A DNA stretch of 64,000 bases from Prostheceraeus crozeri. Its lineage: Eukaryota; Platyhelminthes; Polycladida; Euryleptidae. The translations under genes were made by a program, and so were the position numbers. The DNA lies in NCBI GenBank assembly GCA_907163375.1, contig CAJQUW010013604.1, positions 16,271 through 80,270 on the forward strand. Reading direction: 5' to 3'. Position 1 is the first letter of the stretch. Each line of letters starts with the position of its first letter. The notes under the pieces are model-generated. The model saw only the letters and a program-made list of their open reading frames with translations, searched no databases and had not been told where the DNA came from. Shown one piece after another: positions 48,301 through 60,419 of this stretch.

Positions 48301-50474
48301 AAAAAAGGCCTACCTTAAATTTAGGCATTTCTTCATTGCAAGAACAAAAATGCATTAACTCGCACAACGGCTATTCAGTCTACTCAGCTGATGAAAGTCA
48401 CCCATTTTTTTTATAACCTGAATATAGAGGAAGTATTGTTTGATCGTGAACGAGCATTGTGTTCAGTGAACACTAGTAGGCCTATTAATGCGCATTATTA
48501 GGATAGACTTAGATACACGTATATGCAACTCCCACATAACTGGTACATGGAGTTTGCCTTTGATAGTATTAATTTACTGTGTCGAATTTAGTAAAAGCAA
48601 CAAGGATTCTTCGACGGATACCAGACTGTATTAGCAGCACGACGTTTCGCAGTCTCCTGCTTGATCACATGTGTCGAATTTGTTGATCCTCATTGGTCAT
48701 ATCCTTACCAATGCGTCGCATCACATTGATGAATTCCCTATAACGCCCAGCCATATGATTCTTAGCTGTCATATAACTCCGCTGTTAGTTTGAGGGAAAT
48801 TTCGAAGTCGATAAACATAGCAAGGGTAAGCAAGGGTAAACATCAAAAGGAATATTAGTTAATAAAGATAAACGAGAAACTTTTCTGGTGCACGTTCGAA
48901 ATGTAATTATTGAAAGTGTGCAGAGGGCCTTATAATCTTATTATGCTAATTTTTTCACTTCGCTTCGAAAACAAAGTAGCACAGATGATCTAGCAACAAT
49001 TAGCGATGTGCATGCATGCCCACTTGATGATACAGAGCTCTATAATTATGAACACCCGCATTTATTGTTCTCGGTACTATTTGCAGTTTCTCGATGCTTT
49101 CTATAGTTTCTTTGGTGAGCTTTCGAATAATTCTTTACGTGAGTCTTTATTTGTATGTGCCTGAGTACGGGTGAAGCCATCATCCGAAAGCTTGCCGAAT
49201 AAACTACATGTATATAGAAAGAGAGCAAGTCTTCTGAAAGAGTTATTTGAATTCACGCACTTACTAGTATTTGTGCATTTTTATTTTTTTGTTATGGATT
49301 TCTAACTCCTTCCATTACCTAACGTCCTTGTAATTATAGAATTTGCTTGACCATTGAAGTAGACCATTATTAGTGTTTATCATTAAACTTCATCAAGAAT
49401 TTGAGTTATGCATATTCATTTTCTCTATTTTGAACTTTTCGTCAGCTATTCTCTTCTATCATATTCCATTGGCGATGAGCATATACTCGTATTATACTCG
49501 TAAATCTTCGTTTTTTAGTCTTCGTGTTTATCTTCACTAAATATATAAAAGTGCCTATATTCTTATAGTTAATGTAATAATATTACCGCAATTATTGCAT
49601 CATCTGTGTGGCAATGGCTCATCTAATCACAGAATTAGATTCATCTGCGCGCGTCATCGGTCTTCTAGAATGGAAGGATCGCATCTAACCTTCGAAACAT
49701 CGAAATGGTACGTCACAGAGTTAGACAACTTGCTCCTTCTCGAATGGATGATTCGTGTGTCGCTAACTATTGGAAATGGCAAACAATAAGCTGTCGGGCG
49801 TCTTTTGATAGGCAGTTTCTTTGATGTGCATGTCAATATAGCATCCTTAATCCGACATAAAAAATATGAAAAATTGTTTTTCTCACATAAATTGCTTCCC
49901 TAAAGTATGCCGGTCTATTCATGCTTGGGTGAATTACGTAATATGTTTATTGATTAATCAACAGTGCTGTGTCAATGCTGTTGAATAGCAAGATGAAAAC
50001 GTTTCATCGTCCTTCTATAACTGTAGGGGAGAGGAAAACCTTGAAAAATATTCTTTTCGAATCAATCTTTTGACATCTTCAAATTCTTATAAATATCAAT
50101 CATCGTTTGCAGAAAAAAATAAACCATTCAATATTCGAAATGAAAATTTTTGAATGAAACATTGAAGCAGTGCTGTTCCAGCTTAGTTGCTTTTGTCGCA
50201 ACCCATCGCACTAATTGTGATCTTTTGCTACCATTGTGGAGGGGTTTGGAGGGCAGTGACGGCTGTAGTGGTAGTTGCTCATTATCACCATGGCAAGGAA
50301 TCTTCTCAGCAATGCCTGACGCAATCAGATTTTCATGAAGACTTTCACATGTAATCTGAATAATGGAAATTCCTTCTTATTTCGCTCTTCATAAAGAGTA
50401 GCGAACTAATTCAGAAATGTAGTTTTATGACATACTTTTTATGTCATACTTTTGTGTATATTTGTAAAGTCATA
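45311..50474. other. Long stretch with no recognised gene
   Basis: Only frames of 60-91 residues, none recognised. A minus-strand coding-like patch at about 48670-48775 (MTAKNHMAGRYREFINVMRR) is too short to place. Confidence 0.3.
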
Positions 50475-51193
50475 GTCCGGCAGCCAGAACACGTTTCTGC
50501 AGAGAACGAGACCGATGAGACTTTTACAGAATGATGCATGCAGTATGCCTACTACGAATCTGCGCGTCTGACGACTTCTAGTTTGTTCCTCTTCTCGTCA
50601 GACAGGATGAAAGAAAACACATGTAAATCCAAATAGGACGCAGATGGCAGATTTTTGCAAAAAATTGAAACTTTCTATGTTTTCTATTATCAACAGAAAC
50701 GCATTAAGCTTACAGCCATAATTTTTGCCTGATGTGTCTTCAGGTCATTTCCAACCAAGCGTATGTAATATTATCATGCTTCTGATTGGTGATGTGTGCG
50801 AGAATGTGGTTCACTGTGGATGTAGTGGTCCAGCATGTTGGTGTTTGTCGACAGTAGATGGCTTAACAAATATGAATGTGTGTGCTTCATAGATAAATGC
50901 TCCAGAACATGACAACAAACGACCTGAAGACATTTCATGTCAAAAATTATGGCTTTAGGCTTAGCACTTTTCTGTTAATAGGAGAAGCATAGAAAATTGA
51001 GTATTTACGAAAAATTGCAATTTACGTCCCGTTCCGTTTTCTTTACATGTGTTTTTCTTTGATCCTGTCTGATGAGAAGAGGAACTAACTAGAACTCGGC
51101 AGTCGGTCAGGCGAGCAGTAGACATGCATATCATTCTGTGAAAGTCTCATTTTTGGGCTCGTTCCCTGCAGAAACGTGTTCTGGCTGCCGGAC
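50475..51193. mobile_element. Palindromic MITE with TA duplication
   Basis: A 719-bp element whose ends are GTCCGGCAGCCAGAACACG and its exact reverse complement. The inverted similarity continues inward for about 270 bases on each side (for example ACAGCCATAATTTTTG at about 50711 against CAAAAATTATGGCTTT at about 50940). TA lies directly outside both ends (50473-50474 and 51194-51195), as expected for Tc1/mariner-type insertion. The central 150 bases have no ORF. It is therefore a non-autonomous, hairpin-forming DNA transposon. Confidence 0.88.
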
Positions 51194-51229
51194 TATTACA
51201 TGTCAGTGCATTAATTTTTCATGTTTTAT

Positions 51230-51830
51230 GCTTTTTGATTTTTATGATTCTACGCCATATTTCTGCTGTTTGGTAAGCGTTCTGCCCTTAATATATAGGC
51301 AGTTTTACTGAGCTGGAATCGGTAGCTTCCTGAGGGAGTGAATTCCAGTCTCCAATCTTTCTCTGAGAGAAAAAGTTGAGACGAATGCTAAATTGACACG
51401 GTTGTCTGTAAATTCTGAGTTTATGCCCACGTGTGCTCGAGGCATTTGAGATGAAAAAATTTCAGGATCACAGACGGTCTTGAACACACCGGTGAGGTCA
51501 ATAATGCGACGGTGGCGTTATACAGGTGCGCGTACAGATTTAGAGGATTTGTAGAGGATTTTCCCCGAATGTCTCGAGTCAAGCGCCGCTGCACACGCTC
51601 AGTCAGATGAATGAACGCCTCAGTTTTACAAAGAATTCCAAGCAGAGAGGCGAATTCCAGTTGAGGACTGACTGAGGTTTTGCAGACTATTAAAAGACAT
51701 CGGAATATCTTGCTACAGGACGGGTTCGCAGGAGGGCATAAAGCACCAAGCCTTCCTGACACTTGAAACCTGAAGATGTCTTCAAGTTTTTTTAATGTCA
51801 AAATTGAATGAGTTGTCAGCGTCATGGGTT
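51230..51830 (-). pseudogene. LINE fragment, C-terminal part
   Basis: The minus frame at 51849-51421 reads SVSPQLEFASLLGILCKTEAF, then LTERVQRRLTRDI, the LV-PQLEYAS-VW and LE-VQRR-T motifs of CR1/Jockey-group LINEs. After a frame change the stretch near 51440-51310 reads LRIYRQPCQFSIRLNFF and WNSLPQE, the usual arginine-rich and WN-LP terminal segments. The 3' end lies next to the MITE at 50475-51193. The copy is old, frameshifted and lacks the catalytic core. See also 52755-53350. Confidence 0.78.
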
Positions 51831-52366
51831 GCTTTAACAGACATGGCAATCAGAGATTCCTGCAGAGAGAGAGAGAGAGCAATATCTTATGCACAGGAAC
51901 TAAATATGCTATATCAATATGCATAATATATATCAGCTATATACTTTTGTTTTCATGGCATTTAGCATTTCTTCGCTCGGTCCAGACGAGTCGAATTTCA
52001 TTCTGTCTGCCTCCCTTTTGTTGTCATGCTGACGTTTCTCTTAGAGCGTCTTCTAAAAGTTTAAGAAATGCCACGTTGATATCTGCAGCCGCATCTGTCC
52101 CTAAACAAGCAAACACCACAGTCATTCAGTTTCTATTGTATTGCCATAAACTTCTCCCCCAGATTGGTACCAGGCGCTATTGCTTTGCTCTGACGAAGGA
52201 TGTCCATCTCGATCTCTGCAGATGTCAGCTGTCCCTGTCTTTTGGGCTATTCAAGTCGATAGTTTCAACACTGGCCCCGGCTTATGGCAGATTGAAGCGC
52301 GACTATATCTCAGCGACCGATAATTGGTTGATAGGGAGGAATGAGAGATCTCTTCAGTCTAAATAA
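51824..52366 (+). CDS. Unidentified 180-residue ORF between two LINE pieces
   Basis: The longest unassigned plus-strand frame in this part of the window, starting at an ATG. The product has a hydrophobic stretch (ISICIIYISYILLF) near residue 35 and many serines and cysteines, with no recognisable domain. It starts inside the flanking LINE remnant and is probably a chance frame in inserted, slightly GC-richer DNA. Not to be read as a confirmed gene. Confidence 0.2.
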   Translation: MGCFNRHGNQRFLQRERESNILCTGTKYAISICIIYISYILLFSWHLAFLRSVQTSRISFCLPPFCCHADVSLRASSKSLRNATLISAAASVPKQANTTVIQFLLYCHKLLPQIGTRRYCFALTKDVHLDLCRCQLSLSFGLFKSIVSTLAPAYGRLKRDYISATDNWLIGRNERSLQSK

Positions 52367-52754
52367 GGGAGTGACTCCTCGTATTCGAATTACAGATGTG
52401 CGACGTTTGACAAATATGGCTTGGTCACGCGCTGGTCATGAGACTTCGCACATATCTGATAAACTGCATTCGCCAAATAATTTCATTCTTTTCTCTTCAT
52501 TCTATCTGCTGAAATCTGGCCCAATTCATTGTTTTGCTAGACAAGTTCCGTCTTGCTGTTAACTGTTGTGCATATTTTCTCTTAGGCAGTTTTCAACAAT
52601 GCTAATCGAAAGTTAGATAAAATGTCATAAGAAACCACTTTATATTGACAAATTCTCAAAAAACAAAATTTAAAAAACCATATTCTAAAACCCTGTTTTA
52701 AAACAAACTTTGTCTTTTAAACTCTAACCAGGATTACATACCTTTTTTATTGAT

Positions 52755-53350
52755 AAAAAACCACCACATTCAAATCAGATTGCAACAGTCGTGTAGCCGC
52801 TTCAGGAACAGAGCTATTTATCTTGATGTTCATTTTGATGCCGTCAGAAAATTTAAAGAACTGTTAAGTTAATCACTTAAGTTATCAATCTCATTCACAA
52901 AAGTGACAAAAAGAGTCGGTCCGATGACTGACCCTTGAGGGACACCAGGAATAATTAAAGGGGCGTGCTTCACCTACAAAAACACTCTCAAATCTGCTAC
53001 TAAGGAAAGATTTGATAAATGAGAAAATATCAGCTTTAATGTCCCATGGAGGAGGGGTTGGAGAGAAGTCAAAGATGAGGAACTGGATTAAACGCTTTTT
53101 CAACAAAGCACCATCCCACTGACCGAGATCGACAAAGGAAGTGATGTCCTCTAAGATCTCCAACAACTGGTATGAGGAAGATTAGCCAAACTGAAAGCCA
53201 AATTGGAAACTTTTGATAGTACATTGTTTATTCCGGACATTTCCGAGACAGTCACGAATTAAGCATTCGAATAGTTTTGAAGCAGTAAAAGTGACACCTT
53301 TTGGGCGATTATTTCCGCAATCTTTCAAATGCCCTTTTCTGCAAAAGGAA
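52755..53350 (-). pseudogene. LINE fragment, reverse-transcriptase palm
   Basis: On the minus strand this stretch includes PPPWDIKADIFSFIKSFLSSRFESVFVG, RVSHRTDSF in one frame with the parallel SGVSHR-like QG-V-GP region, and then FKFSDGIKMNIKI followed by ATRLLQSDLN. The last segment is the FADD box region of the RT, here FSDG, so the second and third residues of the box are changed. Several frame changes and stops are present. Orientation and order (palm here, C-terminal part at 51230-51830) fit one original LINE copy. Confidence 0.65.
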
Positions 53351-54960
53351 GTGATAACTGTATGTTGCTAAATTTGATAAATTTCGTGAGCAAATGGGAG
53401 CTTTAAAAATTGGTGGAATGAATATAACATTATCGATTTCTCACCGATTTTATCGAAAACATCTCAAGTTGTTGCGATTACATCAAACAAAGCGATTGAA
53501 AAGTAAAGCTCGCAACAAGAATCCTTTTTATCACTAGAAAGATAAAGATGATTTTCCTTATAGGCTATGCATCTTTATATTAATGAATCAAAGCGAATCA
53601 TTGAATCCCGAACCAAATCAAAATCATTCTTTCAGAATACTTGTTAGCCCAGGAGCCCATGCCATTAAAGATATAATTAAAGCTTCCCTCTATATAAATG
53701 GGCAGTGCAGCAATACTGCATGATATGTATCCAACTCCAATTACAGCATCAATGTGCAGGGCATCTGCATACCGATACATTTCATTAATTAATCTCAGCT
53801 CGTTTTATTTAGTAGAATATCCATGTTGTTGTCGTCATTTCGTCCCAAAAATCCAGCGGATTGATTAGCTGTTCTAGAAATGAGGAAAGTAACTTATTAT
53901 CATACAAATGATGAAGTTGATGAAACAGCTGTGTTGATCGATTAGTTCAAACTACAGCTGCTCTATAGTGACACTTTACACTGAATAAATTGCAAGTTTT
54001 GACAGTCGGCGTTATGTGATGTTATTGCAATATTTAGAGGACGGATGCAAAATTGCATTTGCATATAAATTAAGTCTGAATTGAGATTGCTGGAGCAACA
54101 GGAAGATACTATCTGGCAGTAGTGAACTTCAGGGGTCAAGTGTGTTTGATCAAGCTGCTTGCTTGTTTCATTATGCTTCTACCCTGATTGATCTCAGAGT
54201 TTTGAAAAATGTTTTGAATCGATCTTTAGATGCAATTTATTTTCAGCCCTTGAAATTTTCAAAAGATTTTCAAGCACATGAGCCCTTATTCTGCTTTAGG
54301 AATGATATATATCATATACTGCCCTTCCTGAGTCTGCTATATGATTTTATCTACATGTTTTCAAATTAATTAAATTTTGATTTTAATTTTCAAATTCAAA
54401 TTAATCAAGAAGGTGATTTATATTGAAGTGAGACGTGTTCTAAAATGTCCTTGTATACTCGAAAGTCTTCGGTGACCTTGAAATTGCAGTTTTTCAATAT
54501 AATATTAAAATATATTTTATGACACCATAATCAATTTCGATAACGTGTCATGTTCTATGTCTATGATCAAAGAAATATAAAATGGATTACTTTAATGCCT
54601 TTAATGCGAATGCGTTTTTCATCATACTTACGCAAAAAATTGTTTTTACTTCCAAATTATAATTTCAATGGGGCTACATTAAATAGCATTGACTTAAATA
54701 GAACACTACCGACTCAAGACAGAATCAATGGCAAACTCCTGAAGCATGTTTATCTGTAACTCCCGCATCTTAGCGATGAAGCTAAAGACAAACTAAGCTA
54801 TTCAAACAAGAAGGATTACATGCAGGAATCACAAACGAGGCCAAAACATTTCGAGAGCATCTCCAACGCAAGCAGTTGCAATGCTGGCAGAAATGGAATG
54901 CAAACTGACAGAATGTTTGATCAAGAACAACAAATTATGTCATCACAAAATGACAGTGTA
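53351..54960. other. Stretch with no recognised gene
   Basis: The minus frame at 53598-53780 could belong to an older upstream part of the LINE, but no endonuclease motif is visible. The rest has only short frames. Confidence 0.3.
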
Positions 54961-55038
54961 TAGTATACCATGGATTCCTTAATAGTAGTGGCCGGGATGG
55001 GAAACTTGAAATTAGGGAAATACGGAAGAAGGGTCACT
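54961..55038 (+). repeat. Inverted repeat flanking the THAP gene, left arm
   Basis: The left arm contains ATGGATTCCTTAATAGTAG and TGGCCGGGATGGGAAACT, and ends in TACGGAAGAAGGGTCAC. Its reverse complement lies at 57438-57527 with one internal difference of about 14 bases. Confidence 0.8.
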
Positions 55039-55257
55039 ACCGCTCGCTCGCTAGAAGTGTGAATGGTAGCTCACAGTTCACATTTGGCGTGTATAAGCAC
55101 CTAATCGCCTTTGTTTTTAATAATCATGTGCACTTTCTGGCTTGAAACAGCAGACACATTTCTCGCATCACTGCCTTTATCTTGTCAATACCATGAATAT
55201 AATAATTAAAACTTTGATGAACATTATCACTCAATAGCCTCAATTCACTCAATTTCC

Positions 55258-57154
55258 TCATAATTCCTCGCGTTTAATGAATTCTACCGACTTCATTATG
55301 TTTTCTCCTGGGCTCTGCGTTTCAGCAATCCATGATTTTGCTAATGCCAATAAATTCACAATTTGACTCATTCTTTCAATTTTCTCAGATGGTAAAATGT
55401 CTTTATACTTCGAGCTGGGTACACTGTGGGATTTAAGATATATCTCAACACTCAAATCACTTTTGATATTAACAGAAAGAAGTATCATTGGATGAGGAAC
55501 ATTTTCATCAAAGAGGAGAAAATGTAACTTTGAATGAAGACGAAAGTAGTTTTCTGGCACTGATTCATCATCAATTCTGTTCATAATGTCCTCAAAGGAT
55601 TCCACCTTGTCTTCCTCCAAGAACTCGTCGCATAGTTCTTCCAAGCGTTGACTATCCGCTGCTCTTCTGGACTCGGCGATGGCATTTGCACTACGAGGGC
55701 AAGGAGGATGGTACTGAAGCCTTTCTGGGAGACCTGGGAAAATTGATGGGACGGCATTCTTCTTCAGTTTCCTGAAAGTAAAAGAAAACAAAAATTAGAA
55801 AATTCACAAATATATTAGTCTCATTGATTTTCTGAATGCCTGACGCGCAAAATTAAATAACGGCCAATTTAAATATTTAATTGGAATTGGAATTCATTAT
55901 CATTCAATCAACATGGGTTTTGAAATTTTGAGCATAGGTTCGGGGCCTCCGTCAGGGAGGCCATCTCCCTGGGATCTACCTCAAAATAGAGGACGGCCAA
56001 TTTAAATATTTAACTGGAATTGAAATTCATTATCATTCAATCAACATGGGTTTTGAAATTTTGAGCATAGGTTCGGGGCCTCCGTCAGGGAGGCCATCTC
56101 CCTGGGATCTACCTCAAAATAGAGGACGGCCAATTTAAATATTTAACTGGAATTGAAATTCATTATCATTCAATCAACATGGGGTTTGAAATTTTGAGCA
56201 TAGGTTCGGGGCCTCCGTCAGGGAGGCCATCTCCCTGGGATCTACCTCAAAATAGAGGACGGCCAATTTAAATATTTAACTGGAATTGGAATTCATTATC
56301 ATTCAATCAACATGGGTTTTGAAATTTTGAGCATAGGTTCGGGGCCTCCGTCAGAATATAAAAAGTTAATGGCTACATTAGCAGAAGCAGACAAAAAAGT
56401 CATTGTTAATGTTGAGATAAATGTTACATATTTTATTTTATCAAATGAAGTAATAATAAAAAGTTATCAAGCCTCTTTTGCGTTGATCAATATATTTCCT
56501 ACCGATTACATCAAACATTTGAATCAATACCTTTTATTTCATCATTCCATTATTATTGATATCAAACTTTATTTAATGTAAAGATTGTCTCATTATTTGA
56601 GATCTTAAAGAATCAATTGAAGCAGTAATCAAGTTGACATAATTTTTACTTTACACTTCTAGCAGAAAAATGCTCATTGAAAACACATAGACATAAATAA
56701 TGGATATCAAATTCATGTAAATCATCATGCTGATTTACTAATTCGTGTTACAAGATCATGTTCAAAAATATTTAATTCATGATCAGAAAATGTTAGAAAA
56801 TATTTTATACGATACGTAAATTGTGATAAGTTACGCAAAATCGAGTAAATGTGTATATTAATAATCAGCGAGCTTCTCTCACCTTCTTCGAATTTCACCT
56901 TGTTGCTGCTTTCTTGATTTATTTGAATCCTCGCGTTCACTAACGAAGTCGTCGCTTCTAAAATGTTTAGAGCACAAAAACGCATTCTTTGCTTTCTCCC
57001 GCGTGAATCCATCATCTTGACGACGCACTCTTCGGTACCATTCATCGAAAAATTCGGTTTTCGGGAATTTATGAAGGGATATTCCGGGAGACTGATGTCG
57101 AAGAGAGCTTTTATAAAAAGACTTGCAGTTCGGAGCCGAGCACACGTTAGGCAT
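55258..57154 (-). CDS. THAP-type zinc-finger protein, two exons
   Basis: Exon 1 is 57154-56883 and exon 2 is 55771-55258. The donor reads AAG followed by GTGAGA and the acceptor TTACTTTCAG followed by G. The join leaves two bases plus one, restoring an AGG codon, and gives 261 residues with no stop. The start is the ATG at 57154 (MPNVCSAPNC). The N-terminal 71 residues form a THAP domain: Cys5, Cys10, Cys61 and His64 as zinc ligands, Pro31, Trp39 and Phe65 in the usual places. It closes with the AVPSIF box right across the splice junction, normally AVPTIF. THAP domains bind DNA in a sequence-specific way. The C-terminal 170 residues (IMNRIDDESVPENYF, then LPSEKIERMSQIVNLLALAKSW) are not a known domain to me; no transposase core is present. 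The intron is 1.1 kb and contains a 133-bp tandem repeat. The whole gene is bracketed by inverted repeats. Confidence 0.88.
55857..56355. repeat. 133-bp tandem repeat in the THAP intron
   Basis: About 3.75 units; the word CGGCCAATTTAAATATTTAA recurs at 55861, 55994, 56127 and 56260, a constant step of 133. Units differ by only a few bases. Each contains a local palindrome around GGCCTCCGTCAGGGAGGCC. A frame at 56312-56581 beginning in the last unit is a by-product. Confidence 0.95.
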
Positions 57155-57437
57155 CGTCAAACTTTCACATACACGAAGTGTAAAATGTGTGGCTAAGGAA
57201 AGGAAGGCTTGTAAACGTATATCTTATCGATTTTTCATCTTATAAATCCTAGTGAAGTTGCCGCTTTCAACTGCAATGTGCTGCAAAACGGGAACATTGT
57301 TTATTTATTTTACTTGTTCCTCCCTTTGGTTTGACCATTGACCAACATGCTGTAGGTTTCAATGCTCATCACTTGGTCAGGGAGTCGCGCTGTTTCGCGA
57401 TAACGCACAGGTTTGAGGGAAGATTTGCCTCTCCAAA

Positions 57438-57527
57438 AGTGACCCTTCTTCCGTATAGCCACGATGAGAGAAATTTCACAGTTTCCCATCCCGGCCACTA
57501 CTATTAAGGAATCCATGAGTATACTTA
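57438..57527 (-). repeat. Inverted repeat flanking the THAP gene, right arm
   Basis: Reverse complement of 54961-55038 (GTGACCCTTCTTCCGTA at its inner end and TTTCCCATCCCGGCCACTA in the middle). It also forms part of a 109-residue minus-strand frame at 57639-57310 upstream of the THAP start (MDSLIVVAGMGN and onward), which has no known domain and might be an upstream exon or chance. Confidence 0.8.
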
Positions 57528-59320
57528 CACGCCGCAGCTGTTCTTTAACTACTCGTAATATTGGCAGTACAATACGCACGACCACTACACATACGAAAAG
57601 AACACACGAAGAACAAACAGTCGTCCGTTCAGTGTTCAAATAATTACATCAACAAAGGCAATAGATTTGATGTTGTTATCAAAGGGTCCGACATCGATGA
57701 AGTCAATCTTCGTCTCCGTGAAACAATAGTCGTACAACAACAGCGGCCTAATATTAGCTCTAAATGTGAAATGGACTACCTAAAGGATTTTCTATTGCTG
57801 TGATTTCTATTTTCTCTTCTCCAGCGATCATCTTGCACTTGAATTTTTATAAGATTTGCTTGTTCATGAGAAGATAACCAAGATCTAATATATATAACCT
57901 TCTGAAGAAGTCAGCAACTAATTTGAACTTATTCATTGTAAAACAATATACTTGGCAGAAAAATAATAAATAGTAAACTTGGTAAACAGTTAACTTGACA
58001 TTCTCTTACCTTTTCATTTTTTATGATGAGACACATTTTTTTCATAATTCACTCAGAAGCAAAAATAAAGATTTACTTTAAATTGATTAACTTCTGCCGA
58101 GGCTGCGGCCTGCGAAGAGGTTGAACCTGATCCAGTAGCCCGCGGGTTGGTTTAGGTTGCAGACTCCTGCATTAGACAGTAAACTTTGAATAGCATGTGG
58201 TCGGCATTGCGGATGCTCATAAAGCAACTTTTTGGGATTGCCGATTCATTGAAGAGGCTGCGGATTTGAAAAGAAGCGATCAATACAAACAAAAATAGTT
58301 AATGAAAAATATCATTATTTGTTTTAAAGCAAAATAAGCATGAATTTCTTTACCCTTGATGTAGCACTTACAATGCTACTTTTTTATCATTAATTTCCAT
58401 ATACGGTATCTTAGGGGGACCCAGTAATTTGAATAGCATCTTGCACTTTCATGGACAGTACAAACCCGCACAGATGCTGAATACGCTTGATGTTCGATAG
58501 CCGCGTAAGCATTTGCGTAGTTTATTGAAATGGAAAATATATTTCAAGTTGATTTTCTTTACAAGAAAGATGTTGTTTCAAATTGAATTTAATGTTCCTT
58601 TACAGAGTTGTTTCACAGAACTAGCTCTCCCCTCATCTCGATAAAATTTCTCTGTCGTCGGCTTTATCAAAGAAGTTACAAACGATGCAAATCTTTAAAA
58701 AAAGTATTTGATCTATCTTTCAAGCCAGCCTTAACTATCGAATGGCAGTCATTACTGAAACAAGAAATGTACGAGCTATTCTTGCAAGGGCCTCTGCTGA
58801 CAATTTCACGAAGAGTTATGAAAATGAAAAGGAAGTCATTTGAAAGGAATATTTGGCTCTCACATTCTACCCTATGGAAAATAAAGAACATTCTCAAGTT
58901 CTGACTCCCTTCAAGATAAGTCAGGACATTTATTGAACCTATCACTTCCATATGGGAATTGTATTAACTTCTTATGGCAGAGGTTGAGAGATATCCATCG
59001 TTGATGCCAATTTCATGCATTATTAAAGAAGAGATGACAAATTTATGACTAAGGGAAGGAAAAATCGAGTTTAAAGGCAATTTGAATGGAATTATTTTCT
59101 CCCAAATTTACACCAATGGCTAATAATTGTGACAACTCATTCTAGTGCCAATTTTGAAAAACATTTCAAGGCATTTTCTTTCACTTTCTTATGCAAATGC
59201 CTCTATGACACGACGCAGTCATAGCATGTGTAAGTATCTGAGCGACCAGACCTTGTGAATTTAGATTTAGTTATCACATAAGCAAATGTTGCAATCACTG
59301 TCCTGTCCAATAGGGTGAAA
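57528..59320. other. Stretch with no firm gene
   Basis: A plus-strand frame at 57561-57803 (NKGNRFDVVIKGSDIDEV and onward) and one at 58608-58904 look mildly protein-like. The second follows a pyrimidine stretch ending in TTTACAG, a possible acceptor. Neither is recognised. Confidence 0.3.
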
Positions 59321-60050
59321 TCGGGTATTATCGACAGTAAAATGGTTTTCGGGCTCTCACGGCTGTATTTCTTGGTTTTGATATGAACTGTGATATCCAA
59401 ACAATCTCTTCTTACTCAAATTTGATAGTTTATCGATTGAATTTATGATTCCAGGTGAAAACCGAGGTGTGTAAGCTATAATGGTGTTCATATAACATTG
59501 ACACTTTGTCAGGTAATATCGACAGTCCCAAAAAGGAGAGTCAAAATTTGCCAGGTATAGTAGAGTAAAGACATTATATATTGTATGAAGCGAAACTTAA
59601 GATATTTGTTGTTTCTTTGACAGTCCGAGAAGTTGAAATTTCATGACTAAGAGCAGTCTAGATAGGCGAGTCCATCTTCGTCAGAGAAAAAGGAAAATTT
59701 CGCACATTTTTCATGCATTTAACGCAAGAGTGTAACGCAGAGGAAAGTGACGAAGTTTCGCATTTTCAGACAATCAAAGTGTCGTTCCGTATAATATATA
59801 GTGTCCTCAGTTTATCTTACTTGTCTTTTTTTTAGGGACCTGTCGATGTCGCCCTGCAATGTGTCGATATTATGCGAATATCATTACAGACTGCACACCT
59901 CACTTTTCACCTAAAATCAGAAATTAAATCTATGGATAAATGAATTCGAGTAAGAAGAGATTTTGTTGGATATCATAGTTCATATCAAAACCAAGAAATA
60001 CAACCGTGAGAGCCCTAAAACTGTTTTGAACTGTCGATATTACCCGACAT
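59321..60050. mobile_element. Inverted-repeat element bounded by CGGGTAATATCGACA
   Basis: The left arm (about 59321-59530) begins TCGGGTATTATCGACAG. The right arm (about 59834-60050) ends CTGTCGATATTACCCGACA. Arms of about 210 bases match through ATTTCTTGGTTTTGATATGAACT and the AGGTGAAAA block, with a loop of about 300 bases. There is no ORF. This is probably a foldback-type or MITE-like element of an unnamed family. Its tip motif also occurs at 60211, 60389 and 61972. Confidence 0.72.
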
Positions 60051-60388
60051 TTTCCTCGCATGGTCTGAATAGACCTGATAACTCATATAGGGATACATGA
60101 AATCTTGTGAAGGCGATGTTTTATGAACCAGTAAACAATAATGATAAAATACTGGCTATTTAGTCAGTATCTTGCTGAAAAAATGCTGTTTGGTACCTAT
60201 CAACAGTAGTGTCGATATTACCCGACATTTTCCACGCATGGTCTGAATAGACCTGATAACTCATATAGGGATACATGAAATCTTGTGAAGGCGATGTTTT
60301 ATGAACCAGTAAACAATAATGATAAAATACTGGCTATTTAGTCAGTATCTTGCTGAAAAAATGCTGTTTGGTACCTATCAACAGTAGT
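60033..60388. repeat. 178-bp tandem duplication
   Basis: Two units starting at 60033 and 60211 and a third start at 60389 (GTCGATAT-ACCCGAC in each). The units are nearly identical base for base, for example CCTCGCA in the first and CCACGCA in the second. A recent tandem duplication beginning in the right arm of the inverted-repeat element. Confidence 0.93.
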
Positions 60389-60419
60389 GTCGATATCACC
60401 CGACATTCATGTGACAATA

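Noticed and set aside
56312-56581. 89-residue frame
   Set aside because: Starts in the last unit of the 133-bp tandem repeat inside the THAP intron, on the other strand from the gene; a by-product of the repeat.
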